From IMG/VR virus record IMGVR_UViG_3300005253_000302, positions 1 to 47,021 of that record: a stretch of DNA of 47,021 bases; one strand, given 5' to 3'. This DNA is from a virus. This document shows positions 28,150 through 36,634 of this stretch, piece by piece. The notes beneath the pieces are model-generated. The model searched no databases. It worked only from the letters and a program-made list of their open reading frames with translations, and had not been told where the DNA came from. The first letter of the stretch is position 1, and each line of letters starts with the position of its first letter. A program made the translations under genes and the position numbers.

Positions 28150-28302
28150 TCAGCCCTTGACTACCCCCGCTACGATGGTCCGTAGCGCGCGGCAGACACG
28201 ACAGATCCCTCGCCTACCAACCTCTCCGCGCCCTCCGGTCAGGGGACCAGCTCGCGCCTCAAAGTGATTAGAGCACACCCCGCACATGGATGCAACCCGC
28301 AT
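28150..28302 (-). CDS. Small zinc protein, first gene of leftward operon, 50 aa
   Basis: ATG 28302 follows AGGAG at only three bases, and lies in an inverted repeat (TGGATGC/GCATCCA). MRVASMCGVCSNHFEARAGP, then GICRVCRALRTIVAGVV: two CxxC pairs 30 residues apart, a zinc ribbon. Being promoter-proximal, it is likely made first after infection; perhaps an early takeover protein. Function not known. Confidence 0.5.
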   Translation of the reverse strand: MRVASMCGVCSNHFEARAGPLTGGRGEVGRRGICRVCRALRTIVAGVVKG

Positions 28303-28305
28303 CCA
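28287..28305. promoter_or_regulatory. Inverted repeat over the leftward start codon (operator-like)
   Basis: TGGATGC (28287-28293) and GCATCCA (28299-28305) flank AACCC; the ATG of the leftward zinc gene is within the second arm. It could be a repressor site or an mRNA hairpin limiting initiation. Confidence 0.35.
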
Positions 28306-28318
28306 CTCCTGGAGCCTC

Positions 28319-28361
28319 ACGACTTATCAACGACTTTCGGGTGTCGCGGCGGTGGTATGCT
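28319..28361 (+). promoter_or_regulatory. Divergent control region with rightward extended -10 promoter
   Basis: TGGTATGCT at 28353-28361 is an extended -10 (TGnTATGCT) 23 bases before the 36-aa gene that opens the packaging module. Upstream, ACGACTT occurs at 28319-28325 and 28330-28336, exactly 11 bases apart, so on the same face of the helix: a likely activator or repressor site replacing a good -35. Confidence 0.45.
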
Positions 28362-28383
28362 CCCGGGGTTGAGGGGGCACCAC

Positions 28384-28494
28384 ATGAGCACCGACAGCGC
28401 ACGGCTCCGCCGAGGCCGCATCCATCGCAGGCTCCGCAAGATGCGCCGACGCGCACAGCGCCTCCGCTTGCGGCTCCTGGGTCTGCGCAAGTGA
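28384..28494 (+). CDS. Arg-rich small protein, 36 aa
   Basis: ATG with GGGGG nearby. MSTDSARLRRGRIHRRLRKM then RRRAQRLRLRLLGLRK: about 40 percent Arg/Lys, likely to bind nucleic acid. First gene of the rightward packaging operon; GTGA overlap to the next. Unknown. Confidence 0.5.
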   Translation: MSTDSARLRRGRIHRRLRKMRRRAQRLRLRLLGLRK

Positions 28495-28676
28495 CCGCTA
28501 GGCAGCGATTGCCCCTGCAGACGTACCAGCCGCCGCCATCGATCATGTCGGCGTGGGCGTACCCGCAGGAGGAGACCCCGACGCGCGCTCCGTCTCCCCC
28601 AGCGCTGCGAAAGCGCCTCGACCACGCCTACCGCGAGATGCTGGCCGTGTTCCTCGGCGACGAGGAGCTGCGGTGA
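28491..28676 (+). CDS. Hypothetical protein, 61 aa
   Basis: GTGA overlaps on both sides. Pro-rich start (LPLQTYQPPPSIMSAWAYPQ), then ALRKRLDHAYREMLAVFLGD, one amphipathic helix. Directly upstream of the small terminase subunit; could be an accessory to packaging. No family recognised. Confidence 0.5.
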   Translation: MTARQRLPLQTYQPPPSIMSAWAYPQEETPTRAPSPPALRKRLDHAYREMLAVFLGDEELR

Positions 28677-29125
28677 CCAGCGCGGCTGTCGTGACTGACG
28701 CCACACTCTCCCCTCGGCATCAACGCTTTGTGGAGGAGTATCCGAAGGATCTCAACGCCACACAGGCGTACATACGCGCCGGGTATAGTCCACGGGGCGC
28801 AGGACCGTCAGCCCTCGCACTCCTACGAAATCCGAACATCGCCGCCGCAATCAACACAGCCCTCAGCGAGCGCGCCGAGCGCACCGGCGTCAGCGTTGAC
28901 CGGGTGGTCGCCGAGCTCGCCGCGATGGCCTTCGTGCACGTGGGCGTGATCCCCCGCGACAAGCTGCGCGCGCTCGAGCTGCTGGGGCGGCACCTCGGCA
29001 TGTTCCGCCCCGAGGTGATGATCGACAACTCGGTGACGGTGGAGGGTGACGTCTACTGGCGCCGCGACCCTGCCTCGGACCTGAGCATCATCGACCACGA
29101 GCCAGCGCCCGAGGGGTCAGCGTGA
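28673..29125 (+). CDS. terS: Terminase small subunit, 150 aa
   Basis: GTGA overlap. LSPRHQRFVEEYPKDLNATQ and AYIRAGYSPRGAGPSALALL form the XtmA/Terminase_2 N-domain (helix-turn-helix with NATQAYIRAGYS). Then NPNIAAAINTALSERAERTG and DKLRALELLGRHLGMFRPEV. Binds the packaging site and recruits the large subunit. Normal length; followed by the large subunit after one mini-ORF. Confidence 0.9.
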   Translation: MTSAAVVTDATLSPRHQRFVEEYPKDLNATQAYIRAGYSPRGAGPSALALLRNPNIAAAINTALSERAERTGVSVDRVVAELAAMAFVHVGVIPRDKLRALELLGRHLGMFRPEVMIDNSVTVEGDVYWRRDPASDLSIIDHEPAPEGSA

Positions 29126-29229
29126 CCATCCTTGTGATTGTTAGCCCGTCGACCGGCACGCTCGGGTACGTGTCCACAACACCCTCGACCGGCTGGCCGC
29201 TACGGCAACGCTGGGAGCGGTCGTGGTGA
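29122..29229 (+). CDS. 35-aa linker ORF between terminase genes
   Basis: GTGA at both ends couples it to both terminase genes. MTILVIVSPSTGTLGYVSTT then PSTGWPLRQRWERSW. Two PSTG repeats. No motif; it may exist to keep translation continuous between the two subunits. Confidence 0.4.
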   Translation: MTILVIVSPSTGTLGYVSTTPSTGWPLRQRWERSW

Positions 29230-30629
29230 CGACCACCCCCCCTGGCCGCACCGAACAGCGCGTCGTCCTCACCGCTCGGCAGCGCGAGGTCTTCGACGCC
29301 ATCCGTGCCGTCCCCCGCGGCGGCATGGCGCTCATCGGCTACGGGGGGGCCATGGGGGGAGGCAAGACGGCCTGCGCAGCCGAGGTGGCGCTCTCAGCGG
29401 CTCTGGCTGACCCTGGGGTGTCGGTGATGATCGGTCGCAAGCACTTCGAGCACCTGAAGACGACGACTATGGCCGAGTTCGACCAGCGCGCCCGACCGTG
29501 GATCATCAACTCGAGCCGTACCGAGCACTGGCGTGCCATCCGCGACCCTCGCTGGCCGGAGGGCGTCGAGTCCCGCGTCTACATGCGGGGCGTCGATGAC
29601 TTCCTCGGCCTGGGCTCCGAGCAGCTGGGGACGGCTGTCTTGGACGAGGCTGGTGAGATCGGCCGGCGGTCGGCGCTCATGCTCCTCGGCCGCCTGCGAC
29701 ACCCGGCAGCGTCGCGGTACATCTTCTACGCAGCGTCGAACCCGTGGCCGGGGTGGTTCGAGGACTGGTTCGTCAAGGACGAGCTACCTACGGAGGCGCT
29801 GACGGAGTTCGACGCGAAGGTGACGTTCGTCCCCGCGTTCATTCGTGACAATCCTCACTTGCGGCCGTCCCCGGAGGCGTACGAGGCCCGGATGCGTGCG
29901 CTGTACCCGCAGGACTGGGTTAGGCGGATGGTCGAGGGGTCGTTCCTGACGTTCGAGGGGCAGGTACACGGGGGACTCGGGATGCACCTCCAGTGGGTGG
30001 GTGAGCTGCCGCAGTTCTCGCGCCTCGTGGGCGGGCTCGACTTCGGGGGCGCTAACCCCGCAGCGCACAAGACCGCCGGCGTCGTTGCGGGGCTCGCGAA
30101 GCGTGACCAGCCAGCGATAGGCGAGGGGGAGATGGTCCGCTTCGCACATTTCGAGGACGCTTCGCCGTCGGTGCATGCCGACCTGTGGACGTGGATGCGT
30201 GGTGTAGAATCGCGCATGAAGCGTCGGGTCGAGTGGTGCGCCGACAAGTCGCAGATGTGGGGGATCTCATTGGCTAAGGACGCCGGGTTCCTCATCGAGC
30301 CGAGCCACGGGGGAGCTGACTCCGTGGCGGGCGGCATCAACCTGCAGAACAAGCGCATCGAGGACGGTGCGTCGTACTTCACGGAGGCGCTGACCGAGCC
30401 GCCATCGCCGAATGCGCGTAGCTGGTACGACTCGATGCTCCGCTACCGCTGGAAGGACCAGCCGGACGAGGACAAGCAGGTGCCTGGGGAGCCGATCAAG
30501 CGAGACGACGACACACCGAACGCTGATCGGTACATGCACGAGTCCGCAGACGGCTTCCCCGTGCCGACGGGGCCGGCGGTGAGGCTGGTCGGCGGTACGG
30601 GGCACAAGAGAGCGACGAGGGTGGCATAG
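29226..30629 (+). CDS. terL: Terminase large subunit, 467 aa
   Basis: GTG 29226 (GTGA) chosen over GTG 29223. Pumps DNA into the procapsid using ATP and cuts it. ATPase: GGAMGGGKT (Walker A, K47), TAVLDEAGEI (Walker B D140, E141), FYAASNP (motif III, about 168-173). RNase H-like nuclease: GGLDFGGANP (D272), EWCADKSQMWG (D340), plus an acidic C-terminal site near DDDTPNADRYMHESADG. Complete domain order and length. Neighbours (small subunit, portal) agree. Confidence 0.93.
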   Translation: MTTTPPGRTEQRVVLTARQREVFDAIRAVPRGGMALIGYGGAMGGGKTACAAEVALSAALADPGVSVMIGRKHFEHLKTTTMAEFDQRARPWIINSSRTEHWRAIRDPRWPEGVESRVYMRGVDDFLGLGSEQLGTAVLDEAGEIGRRSALMLLGRLRHPAASRYIFYAASNPWPGWFEDWFVKDELPTEALTEFDAKVTFVPAFIRDNPHLRPSPEAYEARMRALYPQDWVRRMVEGSFLTFEGQVHGGLGMHLQWVGELPQFSRLVGGLDFGGANPAAHKTAGVVAGLAKRDQPAIGEGEMVRFAHFEDASPSVHADLWTWMRGVESRMKRRVEWCADKSQMWGISLAKDAGFLIEPSHGGADSVAGGINLQNKRIEDGASYFTEALTEPPSPNARSWYDSMLRYRWKDQPDEDKQVPGEPIKRDDDTPNADRYMHESADGFPVPTGPAVRLVGGTGHKRATRVA

Positions 30630-30638
30630 GAGGAAATG

Positions 30639-30902
30639 ATGCGAAGAGAACGTACTCTGTTGAGCAACCCCCACGAGTGGGCGCGCTTGACCGTGGAAAC
30701 CCTCGCCTCACTAGAGCGGGACGACGTGGTAGCAGCGCGTCGAGGCCGGCTCCATCCACCAGACGGGGGCCGGAGTGAACGTGTCGTCTTCGATGTGCAG
30801 GGCGGGTCGCTGAAGGTGGACGGCGTGCGGGCGCGTGGCCAAGACCGTGTATTCGATGTGCGCGGTGCTGATCTGACCGCGACGGATGTGGACATCGACT
30901 GA
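30639..30902 (+). CDS. Hypothetical protein, 87 aa
   Basis: GGAGG site; ATG 30639 preferred over 30636 by spacing. HEWARLTVETLASLERDDVV, then two repeats: VFDVQGGSLKVDGVRARGQD and VFDVRGADLTATDVDID. The repeats look like short beta units. It lies between terminase and portal genes. Unknown, perhaps a packaging or connector accessory. Confidence 0.55.
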   Translation: MRRERTLLSNPHEWARLTVETLASLERDDVVAARRGRLHPPDGGRSERVVFDVQGGSLKVDGVRARGQDRVFDVRGADLTATDVDID

Positions 30903-30925
30903 GCGCGGCGTAAGGGGCGACGTTC

Positions 30926-31165
30926 ATGCAGCCGGGCCGCGTGCTTGAGAACCTCTACGTGTTGATGGGTCCGTGGCTCGATGTCGTGCCGTCTTACGCC
31001 TTCCGCTACCAACTGTCGGATGGCGTCGATGGCTATTGGCCGGCGACCGACTGGCCTGAGCGCTGGGGCCACCACGAACCGCTTGAGCGCTGCGATCAGG
31101 ACCTGGCGAGGGCGCACGACGTAATCCCGGGAACCTCGATAGTGCTCGGAGACGAGACGATCTGA
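30926..31165 (+). CDS. Hypothetical protein, 79 aa
   Basis: ATG with a weak GGGGCG site. VLENLYVLMGPWLDVVPSYA, FRYQLSDGVDGYWPATDWPE, RWGHHEPLERCDQDLARAHD. Trp- and Tyr-rich, probably globular. TGATG overlap with the next gene. No family known. Confidence 0.55.
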   Translation: MQPGRVLENLYVLMGPWLDVVPSYAFRYQLSDGVDGYWPATDWPERWGHHEPLERCDQDLARAHDVIPGTSIVLGDETI

Positions 31166-31320
31166 TGGGTAGCGCTCCGAGCGTACGGCGGACGATGCCT
31201 GAGCTACTCATCGGCGACTGGCGGGTGGCTGAGGCCATGTTGCGCTTCTGGGCGAATGAGGCGGCCGTCGCGAGGCTGAAGGCTGCTCTGGCACGGCAGA
31301 GCGAGGCTGTCGATGGCTGA
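31165..31320 (+). CDS. Hypothetical helical protein, 51 aa
   Basis: TGATG overlap. MPELLIGDWRVAEAMLRFWA, then NEAAVARLKAALARQSEAVD, two helices. The next ORF starts inside its end. Unknown. Confidence 0.5.
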   Translation: MGSAPSVRRTMPELLIGDWRVAEAMLRFWANEAAVARLKAALARQSEAVDG

Positions 31321-31636
31321 CTTGGACGAGCTACGAGCGGCTGAGGAAGAGGCGCGGCTGGTGCTGGTGGGAGCTGCCTTTGACTACGTCGGCCCTCTAC
31401 CACGAGCTGTTCACGAGAGCGCCCTTGACGCCTACCGCGAGGCCATCGAGCGGCGGGTGAAGGTAGAGGAGGAGGCGAAGCGCGCTGGCTTGATAGCGGC
31501 TCATCCGTGGATGGGAGGCGCGATGCCGCTCAGCAACGCGGATGTGAAGCTCGGGCCAGCACCGCCGGGCGTTGACGCTACCGCCTCGGTCGACTGGCCG
31601 AGCATGGGTACCATCGGCGGGCCTGTCGGTGCCTAA
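31313..31636 (+). CDS. Hypothetical protein upstream of portal, 107 aa
   Basis: ATG 31313 overlaps the previous gene by 8 bases. ADLDELRAAEEEARLVLVGA, then DAYREAIERRVKVEEEAKRA, a helical hairpin, then a Gly/Pro-rich end. The portal GTG begins inside its 3' end. No function assigned. Confidence 0.55.
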   Translation: MADLDELRAAEEEARLVLVGAAFDYVGPLPRAVHESALDAYREAIERRVKVEEEAKRAGLIAAHPWMGGAMPLSNADVKLGPAPPGVDATASVDWPSMGTIGGPVGA

Positions 31637-33779
31637 GCCGCAGTTCGACTCGTCGCAGATCGGCTCCATCATCCGCGAGCTGCAGCAGGAGTATTCCGAG
31701 CACAACGCGCAACTCCGTGTGCGTCGGATGCTGCTCGAGATGGACACCAACGCGAAGGCGCCGGGCAACGCCAACAGGACCGGTCTCGCCATCGTGCCGC
31801 CCTTCGACAAGTCGAAGCTGATCGTGAAGACGATGGTCGGTGACGTCGTCGACGCCAATCAGCACTACACGGCGCGCATCGCCGCCAACGACCCGCAGGT
31901 CGCGGTCCTGTCCACGACGCTGGGTAACGAGAAGGTGAGCAAGACGGCCGAGGCGAAGGGCGCGGAGCAGGAACGGCTGCTCACGTCCATGTGGTTCGCT
32001 GCAGGTGGCCGCGACGCACAGTACCAGGTGGCGTGGTCACAGAGTTGGGGCCGCGTGGGCTACTACCTCACATTGCCGCAGGACGTGGCCTTCGGCCTGC
32101 CTGAGCGCACCTACCACGGCGACATCACCGACGAGGAGATCGAGACCCTGAAGCGGTCGGGCAGCGTGACACCCTCGCGTATTGCGGACCCAAGCGACGG
32201 CGAGTTCCGCTACGCCGAGTCGGGCACGTCGTGGCTCGACCGCCGGCGCGACGCCGCGAAGGGCCACGCTATCGCTGGTCGCAGCCTGAACACGCTCGAG
32301 GCGCTACCCCCCGACATGGTGTGGCCGCGCTACGACCCTGAGGGGCTGAAGTACGTGGCCGTGATCGAAGAGGTCCCGGCCTCCGAGTTCGCGGCGGGCA
32401 GCGACCTGGCGAAGGCCGCAGCGCGCTACACGCGCCAGCCCGAGACCGAGATCGACCGCTACGGCTTCTACCTCGACAAGAAGGGCCGCATCCAGGGTGG
32501 GATCACCACGGGGGTCGAGCCCGGGGCGCCGCAGCAGTCGACGCGGCCGTGGACGTTCATTCGGTTCATCACGCGGAGTGAGGTGTACTACCTGGTCGGC
32601 GGTCCGGGCCGGACTGACGACCTGCAACTGATCTGGTGGCAGGAGCACGGCGACGGCGTCGTGCCGGTCATCCCGGTGCCTTCCATCCTCACCGACTCGC
32701 GCACCCCAGGCGGCCGGCACTCGTCGCCGATGGAGAGTGTGTTCACGCTCGCGCCTCCGCTCGCGCAGCTGCTGACGCTGATGTCGTCGGTCTCCGTCTG
32801 GAACGCGCTGCCGCGTTTCGTGGTGGAGGACGCGCAGGGGCGGCTGGTGCTGAACAAGGAGACGGGAGAGCCGCAGGAGATCAGCTCTGAGCCTGGCATC
32901 GGGTTCGACCCGAAGGACATCGTCGTTGCTGGCGGGAAGGTGAAGCAGCTCACGATCGACGCCGGCACGCTGATCCAATTGCTGGAGTTCTACGTCGCCG
33001 ACATGGAGCGGAAGGCGCCGCAGGGCATCACGCCTGGCGCTGTGGGGGCGTCCACACCCGCCTGGAGCGTGCGGCAGTTCATCGCGGAAGAGCAGGCTGC
33101 GTTGCAGCAACCGGTGTCGCACAACGCCAGCGCAGTGGCCCAGGTGATGAAGATCTGGAACGGGCGGATGCGCCGGCTGGACTCGCCGATCTTCTTCCTT
33201 TCCGCACCGGGGCACCGTGTGAACGAAGAGAAGCGGCGGGGACTGATCGAGTTCGTCCCGTCCGACCTCGTCGACTCCATCGAAGTGACGCAGAACTCCA
33301 ACACCGCGAGTGACCGCATCGTGCTCGCGCAGGCGGGACTGGACCTGCGGCAGTCAGGCACCATCGACGACCACGAGCTCTACGCGGACTACTTCCTGAA
33401 GCCCGACCCCGAGGACTCGATCCTGCGCAAGTACGTGCAGCTCGTGATGGATCACGTGATGGGGGGCATCCCCGCCCCACCCGACTCGCTCATCGCCGCC
33501 GTCGTCGATGCGGTGCGAGGCCAGGTCTTCTTCGAGCAGATGGAGAACAACCCGAACCTCGCGATCGCCACGGCTGAGCGCATGGCCCAGCTGGCTCAGG
33601 AGGAGATGGCGAAGGCGCAGCAGGCGGAGGTGCCCGCCGGCGGTGTGCCCGGAGGTGGCGGTCCTGCGGACGCAGCAGGCATCGTGCAGCCGGGCATGGG
33701 GATGCCGATCACGCAGGGCGGTAGCCCGCAGGCTGGAGCGCCTGCCGCGCCGCTGGCGCCCCCGGTGGCGGTGCAATGA
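31629..33779 (+). CDS. Portal protein, 716 aa
   Basis: GTG 31629 chosen (MPKPQFDSSQIGSI...); the open frame extends upstream but lies in the previous gene. Forms the 12-fold ring through which DNA passes. Features of portals of large podovirus type: LIVKTMVGDVVDANQHYTAR near the start, DMVWPRYDPEGLKY, a wing region, SSPMESVFTLAPPLAQLLTL, and the long stem helix region AWSVRQFIAEEQAALQQPVS. The C-terminal 60 residues are Ala/Gly/Pro-rich. Position after TerL supports the call; no other gene here fits. Confidence 0.8.
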   Translation: MPKPQFDSSQIGSIIRELQQEYSEHNAQLRVRRMLLEMDTNAKAPGNANRTGLAIVPPFDKSKLIVKTMVGDVVDANQHYTARIAANDPQVAVLSTTLGNEKVSKTAEAKGAEQERLLTSMWFAAGGRDAQYQVAWSQSWGRVGYYLTLPQDVAFGLPERTYHGDITDEEIETLKRSGSVTPSRIADPSDGEFRYAESGTSWLDRRRDAAKGHAIAGRSLNTLEALPPDMVWPRYDPEGLKYVAVIEEVPASEFAAGSDLAKAAARYTRQPETEIDRYGFYLDKKGRIQGGITTGVEPGAPQQSTRPWTFIRFITRSEVYYLVGGPGRTDDLQLIWWQEHGDGVVPVIPVPSILTDSRTPGGRHSSPMESVFTLAPPLAQLLTLMSSVSVWNALPRFVVEDAQGRLVLNKETGEPQEISSEPGIGFDPKDIVVAGGKVKQLTIDAGTLIQLLEFYVADMERKAPQGITPGAVGASTPAWSVRQFIAEEQAALQQPVSHNASAVAQVMKIWNGRMRRLDSPIFFLSAPGHRVNEEKRRGLIEFVPSDLVDSIEVTQNSNTASDRIVLAQAGLDLRQSGTIDDHELYADYFLKPDPEDSILRKYVQLVMDHVMGGIPAPPDSLIAAVVDAVRGQVFFEQMENNPNLAIATAERMAQLAQEEMAKAQQAEVPAGGVPGGGGPADAAGIVQPGMGMPITQGGSPQAGAPAAPLAPPVAVQ

Positions 33780-34057
33780 GCAGCCTCGACCGCGAGTTCC
33801 TAGAGCGCATCGCAGAGGTGGCGACCGAGCGGCTCACCATGCTCTTCGGCGACCTCACCGATGCCATGCTGGGTGACGACAAACTCGCGTATGGAGACGA
33901 AGCGCTGACGAGCCCGGCGGAGTTCGTGCTGTTCTACCTCGACTTGCAGAACCGTCACGTGCTGGAGCATCTGGTGGTGATTGCACCGAAGTTCGCTGAG
34001 CGGCTGAGGACGCGCTTCGAGCGCGACAGCGCACAGGTAGCGATGGAGGCGAGCTGA
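33776..34057 (+). CDS. Hypothetical helical protein, 93 aa
   Basis: ATGA overlap with portal. SLDREFLERIAEVATERLTM, LFGDLTDAMLGDDKLAYGDE, YLDLQNRHVLEHLVVIAPKF, all helix. Likely a small virion or assembly factor by position. Overlaps the next start by one base. Confidence 0.55.
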   Translation: MSSLDREFLERIAEVATERLTMLFGDLTDAMLGDDKLAYGDEALTSPAEFVLFYLDLQNRHVLEHLVVIAPKFAERLRTRFERDSAQVAMEAS

Positions 34058-36153
34058 TGACGGAACATCTCAGCGCAACGGGCACGTTCAAGGTGGACTG
34101 GGACTGGGGCACGGACGCGCAGGGCAACGTGATCCAGGTGCCTATCGGTGGTTCGGGCGACGACAAGCTGAGCACGATGGTGGAAGCGGCGGACGGCGGC
34201 TTGCCGCTATGGGTTGAGTACGACGCCGAAGGGCCGCCCTCGGAACAGCAACGCATCGCGGAGGGACGTGTCATCCGGCGCGCTACAGAGCGCGAGGCCG
34301 CTGATTTCTTCGCCTCAAGTGGCGGTGGCGGGGCCACGTCTTCGCCCGCAGCGCTGCGGAACGCCCAGACGGCGGCAGAGCGGCTCCAGTTCGACATCCA
34401 GCAGGCGGGCCAGCTGTCGCCGGCGCAGATCGCACAGATCGAACTCAGTCAGGATCAGCTCCAGCAGCGCATCGCTGAGAGCGACCAGGACGCGGCTACC
34501 GCCGCGCAGAACCTCACTTTTCTGCGCGACAAGTTGGCGGCGGAGACGCGCGACAACGACCGCAGCGCCATGCTGGCGACGCGCAGCCTCATGGAGTCCA
34601 TCACCGCGCGCATGGAGCGGACACAGCTCGAGCGTGCGGGGCTGGTGCAGCAGGCGCAGGGCCTCCAGGCGCAGCTCACGCAGCAGGCGAACATCGCCAA
34701 TCAGGCGGCGACGGCGCAGGCCGAGCAGATCAACGAGCAGCGGCGTCAGTTCAACCTCTCACAGCAGCGGGGGGTGGCGACGGACATCGCCGAGGCAGCT
34801 GTCTCACCGGGCGACGTAGGCCGCCAAGCCGCCTTGCTGCTGGCGGGGACTGGCGGATCGCCAATCTCCACGGCGCTGGCCGAGGGCGAGGACTTCCGCA
34901 CGCCCATGTCGGTGCAGGGCCTCGACCTGCTGCTCAGAACGCGTGCTGAGCTGGCGCACGGCCCGGAGCAGTTCGACCCGACGCTGATCAATGCGCCGAA
35001 CGTGCCGATCCCGCGGTTCGGGCAGGTGCAGAGCCCCGACTTCGCGTCGCTGCTTGCCAGCATGGGGCTGGGGGGCACGCCCACAGCGTTGGGGACGGCT
35101 CCACCAGCAGCGGCCGCGCCACCGCCTATGCAGGCTCCATCGACTACCGACCAGCTGCGCCAGGCGGCCCTCGGCACCGAGCGGAACTCTGCGGAAGCCC
35201 TCGCGTTTCTTGATCGCCTGAAGTCGCTATCGGGTCAGGAGTTGCTCGACGCCATCAGCATCCCGCAGGCCGCACACGGCGGGACATATCGCAACAAGCG
35301 GACGGCCGCGGCCGCTCACGGTGGCGCGTTCCGCAACAGGCCGAGTGGGTCGCGCCCGCCGCCGACGTCACTGGGTAGGCGCGAGTTGCCGGTGATCGAG
35401 GGGCAGTCACGGCCCGTGGACACGGACAGCGTGGTCGTGGGTGAGCCCGCGCCTAACGGCCGTGCGCGGCCTGAGCTGCTGCGGCTGGCACCGGGGGCCG
35501 AGGTGGACGTACAGCCGCTCACAGACGACGCAGGCCGCCCCCTCAACACCGGGGTAGCGGGTGGCGGGCTCCCCCTTGCCCGTGATCCGCTACCCATCCG
35601 CCCCGGCGTGACGTTGCCGGCGCAGGCTGCCGACCGTGCACGCGAGGCCGTCACCGCGGCAGGCGTCACCGGCGAGCTGCGTCAGCGCGCAGCCAACCGT
35701 CCGCTGCTCCCGGGACCAGAGCAGTTGGAGCCGGTCGGGCAACCGGCGTTGGCCGTCGAGCGCACCGGATTCGTCCAGCAACCCATCGACCCGATCGAAG
35801 CGGAGCGCCGGCGCTCCGCGTTCAGCAACCCCGCGCTTCTCGGCCAGCCAGCCCGTGCGGCGCACGGCGGGACGTTTACCAACGAGCTGCTCGCGGGACC
35901 CGGGAGCACGCAGGTGGAGCCGGGCATCGACTTCCTCAACCGCGCCTTCCGCCTGGCGATGTCGCGGCTGCCGTTCGGCCGCCTTCCGCTGCCGGTGGAG
36001 CTGTCGACGCCAGGGACGTCGCGCTTCGTGCAGGAGGCGGGGGCATCGGTGGCGGCGCTGGGGCGAGGGGTGAACCCGGAGCAGTTCTTGGAGGAGGCAA
36101 GGCGCATCACACCGCGGGGCATCCCGCTGGCGGCGCAGCGGCGAACAGGGTAG
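34057..36153 (+). CDS. Coiled-coil internal virion protein with AHGG repeats, 698 aa
   Basis: ATG overlaps the previous stop (TGATGA). Residues 1-95 are mixed. Residues 100-240 are Gln/Ala/Arg-rich coiled coil (LRNAQTAAERLQFDIQQAGQ onward). Residues 300-400 are Pro/Gly-rich. Three short repeats follow: AAHGGTYRNK, AAHGGAFRNR and, about 170 residues later, AAHGGTFTNE. No enzymatic motif. By size and position (portal to giant protein) it is probably an ejected core protein or a spacer in the head. Role inferred. Confidence 0.6.
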   Translation: MTEHLSATGTFKVDWDWGTDAQGNVIQVPIGGSGDDKLSTMVEAADGGLPLWVEYDAEGPPSEQQRIAEGRVIRRATEREAADFFASSGGGGATSSPAALRNAQTAAERLQFDIQQAGQLSPAQIAQIELSQDQLQQRIAESDQDAATAAQNLTFLRDKLAAETRDNDRSAMLATRSLMESITARMERTQLERAGLVQQAQGLQAQLTQQANIANQAATAQAEQINEQRRQFNLSQQRGVATDIAEAAVSPGDVGRQAALLLAGTGGSPISTALAEGEDFRTPMSVQGLDLLLRTRAELAHGPEQFDPTLINAPNVPIPRFGQVQSPDFASLLASMGLGGTPTALGTAPPAAAAPPPMQAPSTTDQLRQAALGTERNSAEALAFLDRLKSLSGQELLDAISIPQAAHGGTYRNKRTAAAAHGGAFRNRPSGSRPPPTSLGRRELPVIEGQSRPVDTDSVVVGEPAPNGRARPELLRLAPGAEVDVQPLTDDAGRPLNTGVAGGGLPLARDPLPIRPGVTLPAQAADRAREAVTAAGVTGELRQRAANRPLLPGPEQLEPVGQPALAVERTGFVQQPIDPIEAERRRSAFSNPALLGQPARAAHGGTFTNELLAGPGSTQVEPGIDFLNRAFRLAMSRLPFGRLPLPVELSTPGTSRFVQEAGASVAALGRGVNPEQFLEEARRITPRGIPLAAQRRTG

Positions 36154-36161
36154 GGGTGGCG

Positions 36162-36416
36162 ATGCAGCCACGGGACACCGACCAGCGCACCGTTCTGAGC
36201 GCCGAGGACTTGGGCCGTTGGCGGATGCACCACGCGACGATGCAGGCGATGAGCTTGCTCGAACACCACGGGTACTCGGCGCGGGAGGCGGAGCAACTGT
36301 TCCTGAAGGACTCGATGCTCATCGGCGAGCTGACCGAGCGCTACCACCTCGACGATTCCCGCCCGCTGCGCATCAGCGTCTACACGGGCGAAGTGTTCTA
36401 CATGGACGGCGGCTGA
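36162..36416 (+). CDS. Hypothetical protein, 84 aa
   Basis: ATG 36162 chosen (GGGG five bases before) over GTG 36156. GRWRMHHATMQAMSLLEHHG, YSAREAEQLFLKDSMLIGEL, then RPLRISVYTGEVFYMDGG. Helix pair and beta hairpin. TGATG overlap to the next gene. Unknown. Confidence 0.6.
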   Translation: MQPRDTDQRTVLSAEDLGRWRMHHATMQAMSLLEHHGYSAREAEQLFLKDSMLIGELTERYHLDDSRPLRISVYTGEVFYMDGG

Positions 36417-36634
36417 TGGCGGACGAAAGGAACCAGATCGCGATCCGTTTCGATGCAGACTTCCTCCCGAAGTTCATTGACATGCTGAACCGCGCGAAGA
36501 TTCCAGGGACGGCTCGCTACCTCTCAGGCGGGGATGGGGACACCTACCTACGATTCAGTGTGTCCGAGTCGGAACCGGGTGAAGCTACTTTGGTGGTCCA
36601 TGAGCTCACCGACGAAGAACAGGTGTCGGTGTAA
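36416..36634 (+). CDS. Hypothetical protein, 72 aa
   Basis: TGATG overlap. MADERNQIAIRFDADFLPKF, IDMLNRAKIPGTARYLSGGD, TYLRFSVSESEPGEATLVVH: strand-helix-strand-strand. Small alpha/beta fold, no family. Its TAA is directly followed by the giant gene's ATG. Confidence 0.6.
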   Translation: MADERNQIAIRFDADFLPKFIDMLNRAKIPGTARYLSGGDGDTYLRFSVSESEPGEATLVVHELTDEEQVSV

